This document shows, one piece after another, positions 7,767 through 13,609 of a stretch of DNA of 32,909 nt. This DNA is from JALXDT01 sp964634755 (lineage in GTDB: Bacteria; Acidobacteriota; Aminicenantia; JAMOAD01). The translations under genes were made by a program, and so were the position numbers. Positions within the stretch are counted from its first letter, which is position 1. Each line of letters begins with the position of its first letter. The notes under the pieces were generated by a model, which ran no database searches, had not been told where the DNA came from, and worked only from the letters and a program-made list of their open reading frames with translations. The DNA lies in the NCBI GenBank assembly GCA_964634755.1, contig CAZWJH010000017.1, positions 1-32,909 on the forward strand, given 5' to 3'.

Positions 7767-8194
7767 GAATTTTTTAAACTTTGGCATCTTTTACAAATAC
7801 CCTCAAAATAAACCAATGCTTTGTTTATCTTAAAACCATTAATCTCTTTTTTCTTAAAAACATCACAGTCAAGCTCAAGATCATAAATCTTTCCGCATTT
7901 AATACACTTAAAATGGGCATGTGGAGAATTCAAGTATTCGTATCTAAGTTCATTATCCCCCGCAACTGTAAATGATTGAGCTATTCTTTTTTCTAAAAAA
8001 AGATTTAATGTGTTATAAACTGTAGTTTTTGAAAGAGTTGGAATTTCATCTATAAGAGCCCTATAAATATCATCCACAGAAGGGTGCCCCTCTTTTAATA
8101 AGACTTCAAGAATCTTAAGCCTTTGAATTGAAGGTTTCACTCCTTTTTCCACTAATATACTTTTAAGCTTATCCAAACCTATTTCTCTTTTCAT
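7763..8194 (-). CDS. perR: Fur-family metal-dependent repressor, PerR-like
   Basis: This 143-residue protein has an N-terminal winged-helix domain (about 1-85; recognition region TLSKTTVYNTLNLF) and a C-terminal dimerisation domain. Structural zinc ligands are the pairs Cys97/Cys100 and Cys134/Cys137. The regulatory metal site is suggested by His37, His92, His94 and Asp105 in CGKIYDLE. Asp at this last position is typical of peroxide-sensing PerR, where Fur has Glu. The RYEY position, however, carries Glu86, which is Fur-like. It probably represses oxidative-stress genes until its metal site is oxidised. The start is the ATG at 8194, overlapping the ogg stop by 4 bases (ATGA). Perfect overlap with a DNA-repair gene suggests joint expression. 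Assignment to PerR rather than Fur is moderately sure. Confidence 0.85.
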   Translation of the reverse strand: MKREIGLDKLKSILVEKGVKPSIQRLKILEVLLKEGHPSVDDIYRALIDEIPTLSKTTVYNTLNLFLEKRIAQSFTVAGDNELRYEYLNSPHAHFKCIKCGKIYDLELDCDVFKKKEINGFKINKALVYFEGICKRCQSLKNS

Positions 8195-8835
8195 TTGAAA
8201 ACTTCTCCGGTTTCTTTGTACCAAAGCACCAAATCAAGTTCATCCATCGGAATATTAATTTTTTCAGAAAAATTCCTCATCTTCTTTTCAATTTCAAGAT
8301 ATTTATTTTTCGATAAAGCTTTGTGAATATCAGTTAAAACACCAAAATTGACTAAATTTTTTAAAATATGCCTATCTAAAATTGCAAGTTTTTCCCCTTT
8401 TCCAATATTTCTTAAAAAATGGCTTGCCTCTTTCAAACCATATCCCTTAACCTTTTCTACCAACCAATTTCTTAAATCCAAAATCTCGGCTTCATAAATT
8501 ATTTTCTCAAAGAATTCCTCACTTTTAAAAAACATATTTTTAAGTAAAATTATGAATTCGCTTTTTCTTTCATTAAACCTCACACCTTTTATATAATCCT
8601 TAATCTCAGATGAATTCTCTTTATACAAAATATTATCCCTTTTCATACTAAGAACAGCTTTCCATGCCCTTTTTGCTTTTGATTGGGGGGTTAAAAGGCA
8701 AAAAACCATTTCCTCAAAAATTCTTCTTTTATTTTTTGATGCTCCCAAAAGTTTAAATTCTTTTAATTTTTCTTTAATTAAAGGTTTAATTTTTTCATAG
8801 AGCTTCATAATCTCTTCACTGTTCTCTTGGTACAT
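8191..8835 (-). CDS. ogg: 8-oxoguanine DNA glycosylase/AP lyase, Ogg2 (archaeal) type
   Basis: The 214-residue protein belongs to the HhH-GPD superfamily, in the short Ogg2 branch found in archaea and some anaerobic bacteria. It removes 8-oxoguanine from DNA and cuts the abasic site. The helix-hairpin-helix reads VKGYGLKEASHFLRNIG, with Lys135 in the position of the catalytic lysine, followed by LAILDRHIL with Asp154 as the catalytic aspartate. LLTPQSKAKRAW near residues 48-59 is also typical. The ATG at 8835 has AAAGAG upstream and overlaps the preceding winged-helix gene by 20 bases. A TTG at 8859 with GAGGG upstream is an alternative start adding eight residues. It is translationally linked to perR downstream. 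Confidence 0.88.
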   Translation of the reverse strand: MYQENSEEIMKLYEKIKPLIKEKLKEFKLLGASKNKRRIFEEMVFCLLTPQSKAKRAWKAVLSMKRDNILYKENSSEIKDYIKGVRFNERKSEFIILLKNMFFKSEEFFEKIIYEAEILDLRNWLVEKVKGYGLKEASHFLRNIGKGEKLAILDRHILKNLVNFGVLTDIHKALSKNKYLEIEKKMRNFSEKINIPMDELDLVLWYKETGEVFK

Positions 8836-8998
8836 AATAACATCTCTTTGGAGATCCAATTTTACCCTCTTTTTTTAAACTATCTATTAGTTTGGAGACT
8901 TCCTTTTTTGGTATTTGTGAAAGTTCAACAATCTCTCCTGACTTAAGAGGTTTGTTTGCATCAGCCATTACTTTTAAAATCAACTCTTTCTTATCCAT
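8816..8998 (-). CDS. Small winged-helix DNA-binding protein
   Basis: The 60-residue protein is a single winged helix-turn-helix domain. Helices are followed by the recognition segment SQIPKKEVSKLIDSLKKEG and a basic wing ending KRCYYVP. Similar stand-alone domains occur in anaerobic bacteria and archaea, annotated only as transcriptional regulators of MarR or DprA-tail type. Start choice: the ATG at 8998 has a clear GGAGGT site; longer upstream readings would run through the peroxiredoxin terminator. It is the first gene of a unit with ogg and perR. It could regulate them or another target; the sequence gives no ligand or metal site beyond one Cys. Confidence 0.75.
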   Translation of the reverse strand: MDKKELILKVMADANKPLKSGEIVELSQIPKKEVSKLIDSLKKEGKIGSPKRCYYVPREQ

Positions 8999-9021
8999 TT
9001 CTACCTCCACTTGAAATAGAA

Positions 9022-9049
9022 AAAAGGGGAGAAAAAACTCTCCCCTTTT
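9022..9049 (-). terminator. Intrinsic terminator after peroxiredoxin
   Basis: An 11-bp perfect stem (AAAAGGGGAGA at 9022-9032, TCTCCCCTTTT at 9039-9049) with a 6-base loop lies 8 bases beyond the peroxiredoxin stop on the minus strand and runs into a T-rich tract. It should separate the ferritin-peroxiredoxin unit from the winged-helix-ogg-perR unit, though read-through is possible since no clear promoter was found for the latter. Confidence 0.85.
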
Positions 9050-9056
9050 ATAGCCA

Positions 9057-9698
9057 TTAAATCTTTTTATGGCAAAGCCACCAATCGTAACACTCCATCT
9101 CACCTTTTTTCTTACTTTCCTCTCTTTCCTTGATCTGATCAACAGTACCTGCAGGAGGTACAATTGCCCTGTCTCCTATAAGTTCATTTTCAGGCCATTT
9201 ATGAGGAAGTGCCACTTTTTTCTCATCACTAATTTGAAGAGCCTTAATAGCTCTTAAAATCTCGTCCCAGTCTCTTCCAACTTCTGCTGGATAGTAAACT
9301 ATCGCCCTAATTATTCCCTTGGGATCAACGATAAACACTGCTCTTGCTGTGGTTGATGCTCCGCTGGGGATCATACCTAAAGCCTCAGCAACCATTCCTC
9401 TGTCATCAGCAATGATAGGGAATTTAATCTCTGTATCAAGATTATCTTTAATCCATTCTGCCCATTTTAGATGTGAAAACACCTGATCCACACTAAGACC
9501 TAAAACTTCAACACCCAACTCTTTGAACTTGCTCAACCTTTTCTGCATTGCATAAAATTCAGTTGTGCAAACAGGTGTAAAATCAGCCGGATGGCTGAAT
9601 AAAACAAACCACTTTCCCCATAAATCATCGGGTAATTTCAGATTCCCGTGGGTAGTTTTTACCTTAATTTCGGGAAATCTTTCTCCTAATACGATCAT
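9057..9698 (-). CDS. Peroxiredoxin, Prx6 (archaeal thioredoxin peroxidase-like) type
   Basis: This 213-residue thiol peroxidase reduces hydrogen peroxide and alkyl peroxides in the cytoplasm. The peroxidatic Cys44 lies in the motif FTPVCTTEF. Downstream, FPIIADDRGMVAEALGM and STTARAVFIVDPKG are typical Prx6-group blocks, and the C-terminal extension is long. Two more cysteines near the end (Cys203 and Cys209 in CYDWWLC) match the resolving pair known in archaeal peroxiredoxins of this type. TAGGAGGTTTTAA supports the ATG. The gene follows ferritin by 37 bases and is ended by an intrinsic terminator. Peroxide removal next to iron storage limits Fenton chemistry. Confidence 0.93.
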   Translation of the reverse strand: MIVLGERFPEIKVKTTHGNLKLPDDLWGKWFVLFSHPADFTPVCTTEFYAMQKRLSKFKELGVEVLGLSVDQVFSHLKWAEWIKDNLDTEIKFPIIADDRGMVAEALGMIPSGASTTARAVFIVDPKGIIRAIVYYPAEVGRDWDEILRAIKALQISDEKKVALPHKWPENELIGDRAIVPPAGTVDQIKEREESKKKGEMECYDWWLCHKKI

Positions 9699-9735
9699 TT
9701 AAAACCTCCTAAAAATTCTTTTATTTTTCATTAAA

Positions 9736-10224
9736 TTAACCTCTTTGAGAAAGCTCTCTGTCAACCATAAAAAGGCCGCCTTTGTAATCTCTGACCATTT
9801 TTAGCTTTTCATAAATAGCAAGAGTAGAAGCCTCTTCTTCAACCTGCTCATCAACAAACCAATTTAAAAAACTCTGAGTGGCATAATCCTTCTCAGCCAC
9901 TGCAAGATCCATTAATTTGTTAATTCTTCCTGTTATATACTTTTCATGCTCATAAGCCTCTTTAAATGCCTCTTCGAATGTCTTCCACTCTTTTTTTGGC
10001 TCCTTGATTGTCTTAAGAATAACTCTTCCTCCTCTCTCTTCCAAATAATGATAAAATTTCATTGCATGTTCAAGCTCCTCTTGTGCCTGCTTTTGGAACC
10101 ACTTTGCAGCGCCATTTATGTTTATTGAACTTGAGTAAGCAGCCATCGAAAGATAAAGATAAGAGGAAAAAAGCTCAGCATTAATCTGATCATTTAATTC
10201 CTTTTCAAGTTTTTTACTTATCAT
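9736..10224 (-). CDS. ftnA: Bacterial non-heme ferritin
   Basis: The 162-residue four-helix protein forms 24-mer iron-storage shells. The ferroxidase ligands Glu17 (NAELFSSY), Glu50 and His53 (QEELEHAMKFY) are present, as are the later helix pair EEEASTLAIYEKL and the short C-terminal tail typical of FtnA. The start is taken as the ATG at 10224. An in-frame ATG at 10236 overlaps the ribosome-binding site itself (ATGGAGGTT) and so is unlikely. The gene has its own promoter (10263-10291) and is followed by peroxiredoxin. Palindromic sequences flank the promoter, suggesting metal or peroxide control. Confidence 0.95.
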   Translation of the reverse strand: MISKKLEKELNDQINAELFSSYLYLSMAAYSSSININGAAKWFQKQAQEELEHAMKFYHYLEERGGRVILKTIKEPKKEWKTFEEAFKEAYEHEKYITGRINKLMDLAVAEKDYATQSFLNWFVDEQVEEEASTLAIYEKLKMVRDYKGGLFMVDRELSQRG

Positions 10225-10234
10225 TTTAACCTCC

Positions 10235-10250
10235 ATTTTAAATTTAAAAT
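10235..10250. repeat. 16-bp palindrome between ferritin promoter and start
   Basis: ATTTTAAATTTAAAAT is a perfect 16-bp palindrome. A near copy (15 of 16 bases) lies at 10303-10318 on the other side of the ferritin promoter. Two copies flanking one promoter could be operators, but low-complexity AT sequence makes this weak evidence. Confidence 0.4.
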
Positions 10251-10262
10251 CATAACATTTTT

Positions 10263-10291
10263 AATATAATATAATTTTTTAAAATTGTCAA
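10263..10291 (-). promoter_or_regulatory. Sigma70-type promoter for ferritin
   Basis: On the minus strand TTGACA (10291-10286) and TATATT (10268-10263) are spaced by 17 bases. Transcription would start about 30 bases before the ferritin ATG. The -10 region contains the 12-mer AATATAATATAA (plus strand 10263-10274), also found at the CDF promoter (11264-11275). Confidence 0.7.
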
Positions 10292-10302
10292 TACTTAAAA
10301 TA

Positions 10303-10318
10303 ATTTTAAATTTAAAAA
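10303..10318. repeat. Second copy of the AT palindrome upstream of the ferritin promoter
   Basis: ATTTTAAATTTAAAAA differs from the perfect palindrome at 10235-10250 by one base. Centres of the two copies are 68 bases apart and bracket the promoter. It may be an operator half of a looped or dual-site arrangement, or chance. Confidence 0.35.
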
Positions 10319-10359
10319 ATTTCCATATTCTCTCCTTTTTTAAAAAAACTAAGATGATT

Positions 10360-11253
10360 TTATTCACAGGGTTCTATGTGAATATTTATAATAATATTAT
10401 CCATATACTTTTCTTTCAGTCTTTTTTCTACTATTGTAGAAATTTCATGAGCGTTTTCAATACTCATACTTTTCTCTATTCTTATGTGAACATCTATGGC
10501 AACCCAATTACCAATCCTTCTTGTTCTTAATTTGTGGGGATCAAAAACTCCTTCAACTGAGGAAATAATCTCCAGTATTTTTTTTTCCTCCTTTTCATCC
10601 AAAGATTTTTCCACAAGTTCATCAAAAGATTCTCTTATTATCTTAATAGCCACCTTCACTATCAAAACACTTAAGATAAAAGCTGCAAGAGGATCCAAAA
10701 ATGCCCAACTGGAAGGCAGTATTTTTGTTCCCAAAATCCCGATCATTACTCCCATGGATGAAATTGAGTCGCTTAAATGATGATAAGCATTAGAAATCAA
10801 TAAATTGCTTTTTATTCTTTTACCTATTTTTACAGTATAAAAATAAATTACTCCTTTAAAAATAACAGAAACAAAAGCTACAAAAAGAGCTATCCATTCA
10901 GGTGCTGAAAGAGAACCTTTGCTAAAAAACAAAATAAGTTTTTTAATTGATATATAAAAGATTTCAGATCCAGCAAAAATTAGGAAAATACCTAAAATAA
11001 AATTTGCAAAGGTTTCATATTTACCATGTCCGTATTTATGCCTTTCATCAGATGGTTTAGAACCAAATTTTAAACCCCATAACACAATAATATCAGAGCT
11101 TAAATCTGAAAATGAGTGAATACCATCAGCAATAAGAGCAGAACTTCTACCCAAAATGCCTACTACCAACTTAATTACTACGAGAAAAATATTTATAAGA
11201 ATTCCAATAAATGTAACCTTTTTCGCTTCCTGAAAATAAATATTCCCACGCAT
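10360..11253 (-). CDS. Cation diffusion facilitator transporter
   Basis: This 297-residue protein is a CDF-family proton-coupled divalent metal exporter of the inner membrane, with about six transmembrane segments (about residues 12-210) and a C-terminal cytoplasmic ferredoxin-like domain. Metal site residues appear as HxxxD in TM2 (His46-Asp50, DGIHSFSD) and HxxxD in TM5 (NAYHHLSD). The loop HKYGHGKYE is a family hallmark. The metal could be zinc, iron or manganese; context with ferritin and PerR favours iron or manganese handling, by inference only. No ribosome-binding site precedes the ATG, and the best promoter puts the transcription start at or next to it, so it may be leaderless. It lies upstream of ferritin but has a separate promoter. 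Confidence 0.9.
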   Translation of the reverse strand: MRGNIYFQEAKKVTFIGILINIFLVVIKLVVGILGRSSALIADGIHSFSDLSSDIIVLWGLKFGSKPSDERHKYGHGKYETFANFILGIFLIFAGSEIFYISIKKLILFFSKGSLSAPEWIALFVAFVSVIFKGVIYFYTVKIGKRIKSNLLISNAYHHLSDSISSMGVMIGILGTKILPSSWAFLDPLAAFILSVLIVKVAIKIIRESFDELVEKSLDEKEEKKILEIISSVEGVFDPHKLRTRRIGNWVAIDVHIRIEKSMSIENAHEISTIVEKRLKEKYMDNIIINIHIEPCE

Positions 11254-11261
11254 GACTTTTT

Positions 11262-11290
11262 ATAATATAATATAAAATTCGTTAAGTAAA
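11262..11290 (-). promoter_or_regulatory. Promoter of the CDF gene, start apparently leaderless
   Basis: On the minus strand TTTACT (11290-11285) and TATTAT (11267-11262) are spaced by 17 bases. Only 8 bases separate the -10 box from the ATG at 11253. The region is a triple TATAA tandem on the plus strand and shares AATATAATATAA with the ferritin promoter. Confidence 0.5.
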
Positions 11291-11327
11291 CAAAGGCACT
11301 AATTATAAAGAAATTGTTTTTGCTGAT

Positions 11328-11357
11328 TGGCTGAGACAGCTCTAAGCTGCTCGGCTA
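11328..11357 (+). ncRNA. Stable leader hairpin in front of the LapA-like gene
   Basis: GCTGAG, bulged A, CAGCT (11330-11341) pairs with AGCTGCTCGGC (11345-11355) around a 3-base loop, giving 11 pairs with one G-U and one bulge, extendable by two more. It ends a few bases before the AAGGAGGTG ribosome-binding site. It is GC-rich against the background and lacks a T-run, so it is more likely a 5-prime stabiliser or translational control element than a terminator. Confidence 0.55.
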
Positions 11358-11372
11358 TTGAAGGAGGTGAAA

Positions 11373-11684
11373 ATGTATTTTGCGCTTATCCTCTTTTTGT
11401 TAATTGCAATTGTTGCGGTTATTTTTGGCGTACAAAACACAGCAGTTGTTACTCTTAAACTTTTCGGATTTAAGTTGGAAAGTTCTCTTGCTCTGATTCT
11501 TTTGGTTTTTATGGGAATAGGTGTTATTCTCACTTTACTCTCTTCAATTCCTTATTTTCTAAAAAATAAAAAGAGAATTTCATTCCTAAACAAAAGAGTA
11601 AAAGAGCTTGAAAAAATGCTTTCTGAACTGGAAGAAAAGAACAAATCTCTTGCTGAAAAATCGGAAGAAGCTGAAAATGAGTGA
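11373..11684 (+). CDS. LapA-domain (DUF1049) inner membrane protein
   Basis: The 103-residue protein has two hydrophobic segments (about residues 2-22 and 38-62) joined by the short loop FGVQNTAVVTLKLFGFK. A charged coiled-coil tail (about 65-103, KRVKELEKMLSELEEKN) follows. This is the LapA/YciS-type architecture. In E. coli a relative works with LapB to regulate LPS synthesis through LpxC, but a LapB partner is not in the window, so function is inferred only from family. The ATG at 11373 has an excellent AAGGAGGTG site; the in-frame TTG 15 bases earlier overlaps that site and is rejected. A structured hairpin precedes it. Confidence 0.82.
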   Translation: MYFALILFLLIAIVAVIFGVQNTAVVTLKLFGFKLESSLALILLVFMGIGVILTLLSSIPYFLKNKKRISFLNKRVKELEKMLSELEEKNKSLAEKSEEAENE

Positions 11685-11700
11685 AATAACATTTAAAAGT

Positions 11701-11725
11701 ATTTCCTATTGACTTTATAGGAAAT
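11701..11725. repeat. Perfect inverted repeat overlapping the suf promoter
   Basis: ATTTCCTAT (11701-11709) and ATAGGAAAT (11717-11725) are perfect reverse complements separated by 7 bases. The repeat covers the -35 box of the sufC promoter. The geometry fits a dimeric repressor or activator site. It has no T-run and so is not a terminator for the preceding gene. Confidence 0.65.
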
Positions 11726-11736
11726 TATGTTATAAT
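11709..11736 (+). promoter_or_regulatory. Promoter of the sufCB operon
   Basis: TTGACT (11709-11714) and a perfect TATAAT (11731-11736) are separated by 16 bases. Transcription would begin near 11743, leaving a leader of about 23 bases with GGAGGT at 11755-11760. This limits sufC initiation to the codons just after that site. Confidence 0.75.
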
Positions 11737-11765
11737 CCCTTTACTTTAATTTTTGGAGGTTTAAA

Positions 11766-12515
11766 ATTTTAGAAATAAAAAATCTTAGAATCGAGATTGA
11801 AGATAAGGTTATCTTAAAAGATGTGAATCTTATTATAAGAAAAGGAGAAACTCATGTCTTATTCGGACCAAACGGAGCGGGGAAAAGCACTCTTTTAATG
11901 GCAATAATGGGTTTTCCAAAATATAAAATTACTGAAGGTCAGATACTTTTAAATGGAAAAGATATTACACATTCAAGTGTTGACGAAAGAGCGCGAGAAG
12001 GGATAGGTATTGCTTTCCAAAAGCCTCCTTCAATAAGAGGTGTAACTTTAAAAAAAATAATAGATATTTTAAAAGAAGAAACAGATGGTGAGGTTGATAT
12101 TGAAAAACACATAGACTTTTTACAAATGAGAGATTTTCTAAATAGAGATATTAATTACAAATTTTCCGGTGGAGAGATTAAAAGGGCAGAACTTTTGCAA
12201 CTCTTGGTTCAAAAACCTGCTCTCTCTCTAATAGATGAACCTGAGTCAGGAGTTGATGTTGACAACATAAAGGTTGTTGGAGAAGCAATAAGAAAGATTT
12301 TAGATAAAGACAAACACATCTGGGAAAGGAACTCTTCAGGTCTTATAATAACCCATACGGGAGCCATATTAGATTTTGTCAAAGCGGATTTTGGTCATCT
12401 TATAATTAACGGAACTTTAAAATGCACCGCAAATCCTAATGATATTTTTGAATATATAAAACAAAATGGATACAAGGAGTGTGAGAGATGTCCGAGAAAT
12501 CTACTGAGAAGATAA
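11766..12515 (+). CDS. sufC: Fe-S cluster assembly ATPase SufC, apparent ATT start
   Basis: This ABC-type ATPase (249 residues from the chosen start) powers Fe-S cluster assembly on SufB in the cytoplasm. Walker A is GPNGAGKST (about 34-42), the signature is FSGGEIKRAELLQLL, and Walker B is LSLIDEPESGVDVD. All are SufC-like. The conserved N-terminus LEIKNLRIEIEDKVILKDV extends back to 11769. Upstream to the in-frame stop at 11733 there is no ATG, GTG or TTG. The codon before LEIKNL is ATT (11766), six bases after GGAGGT, making ATT the probable start. The first conventional start (GTG at 11823) would delete 19 conserved residues and has no ribosome-binding site. It overlaps sufB by 28 bases. 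Confidence 0.93.
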   Translation: MLEIKNLRIEIEDKVILKDVNLIIRKGETHVLFGPNGAGKSTLLMAIMGFPKYKITEGQILLNGKDITHSSVDERAREGIGIAFQKPPSIRGVTLKKIIDILKEETDGEVDIEKHIDFLQMRDFLNRDINYKFSGGEIKRAELLQLLVQKPALSLIDEPESGVDVDNIKVVGEAIRKILDKDKHIWERNSSGLIITHTGAILDFVKADFGHLIINGTLKCTANPNDIFEYIKQNGYKECERCPRNLLRR

Positions 12516-13600
12516 CAAAAGAAGACAAGGAATTTTTAAAAAACGTAGGAGTAGATCTTGAAACCAAAGAGAGAGCAGGAACATTTACTATAGTAAACAA
12601 TAATGTTTCCGAAATAGATGTTCAAGAGGAAACTGCTATAGAGCTACTCTCTCTTAAAGCAGCCAAAGAAAAACATCCGTGGTTAAAAGATTATTTATGG
12701 ACTTTAATTGATAAGGATAAGGATAAATGGACAAAGATAGCAGCTGAGAATGAAGCAAATGGCTATTTTATCAGAGTTAAAAAGTGGAGGAAGGTAAATT
12801 ATCCCCTTCAAGCCTGCTTTTATATAAAGATGCAGAGATTTGTGCAAGCTGTTCACAATGTTATTATAATTGAAGAGGGAGCTCATCTTGATATAATAAA
12901 TGGCTGTGCAACAGCATCTTATGTAACAACAGGAGCTCACTATGGGATAACAGAAATTTTTGTAAAAGATGGAGGATATTTAAGCTATAACATGATTCAC
13001 GATTGGGGAGAAGAAGTTGAAGTCAGACCACGAACAGCAATCAAAGTTGAGAAAAACGGAACATTTATATCAAATTATGTTGCTCTTGAAAACACGAAAA
13101 TCACTCAATCTTATCCTGTGGCTCACCTTGTAGGAGAGAATGCTGTTGCAAAATTCACATCATTGGTGTACGCACCCACTGGAGCAACTTATGATCTTGG
13201 GGCAAAGATAATTTTGGACGCTGAAAATTCCAAGGGAGAGATAATATCAAGGACAATAAGTGGAGGGGGGAGAATAGTATCAAGAGGATATCTTTTGGGA
13301 GCAAAACCTAAAATTCATGCACATCTTGAATGCAGCGGCATGATCTTAAAAGAGGGTGGCTCTCTTTACACTATTCCAGAACTTGAAGCACTTGTGGATG
13401 ATGTTGAAATGAGTCATGAAGCAGCTGTAGGAAAAATCGCTGAAGAAGAGCTTGAATATCTTATGGCAAGGGGATTAACAGAAGAGCAAGCAACGAGTTT
13501 AATAGTAAAAGGCTTTCTTGACACAAAGATAATGGGGCTTCCCCCAGAACTTGAAGAGCAGATGGAAAATGCAATAAATAGTCTTGAAAATGCATTTTAG
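12488..13600 (+). CDS. sufB: Fe-S cluster scaffold SufB
   Basis: The 370-residue protein is a SufB/SufD-family scaffold. It has a short N-terminal helical region followed by the right-handed beta-helix core (about 90-290; blocks INGCATASYVTTGAHYG and NYVALENTK) and a C-terminal helical SufC-binding domain. The C-terminal stretch MSHEAAVGKIAEEELEYLMARG is typical of SufB. It is shorter than proteobacterial SufB, resembling the short form paired with SufC alone in archaea and anaerobes. No sufD, sufS, sufE or sufU is in the window. Translation starts inside sufC with an AAGGAG site eight bases before the ATG, so the two proteins are coupled. Cysteine desulfurase must come from elsewhere or sulfide may be used directly (inference). 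Confidence 0.93.
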   Translation: MSEKSTEKITKEDKEFLKNVGVDLETKERAGTFTIVNNNVSEIDVQEETAIELLSLKAAKEKHPWLKDYLWTLIDKDKDKWTKIAAENEANGYFIRVKKWRKVNYPLQACFYIKMQRFVQAVHNVIIIEEGAHLDIINGCATASYVTTGAHYGITEIFVKDGGYLSYNMIHDWGEEVEVRPRTAIKVEKNGTFISNYVALENTKITQSYPVAHLVGENAVAKFTSLVYAPTGATYDLGAKIILDAENSKGEIISRTISGGGRIVSRGYLLGAKPKIHAHLECSGMILKEGGSLYTIPELEALVDDVEMSHEAAVGKIAEEELEYLMARGLTEEQATSLIVKGFLDTKIMGLPPELEEQMENAINSLENAF

Positions 13601-13609
13601 TCTTTCTTA

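Noticed and set aside
10225..10236. ATG four codons before the chosen ferritin start
   Set aside because: This ATG is part of the ribosome-binding site ATGGAGGTT; the ATG at 10224 has correct spacing.
11701..11725. Inverted repeat upstream of sufC as a terminator for the LapA-like gene
   Set aside because: It has no following T-run and overlaps the -35 box, so an operator role fits better.
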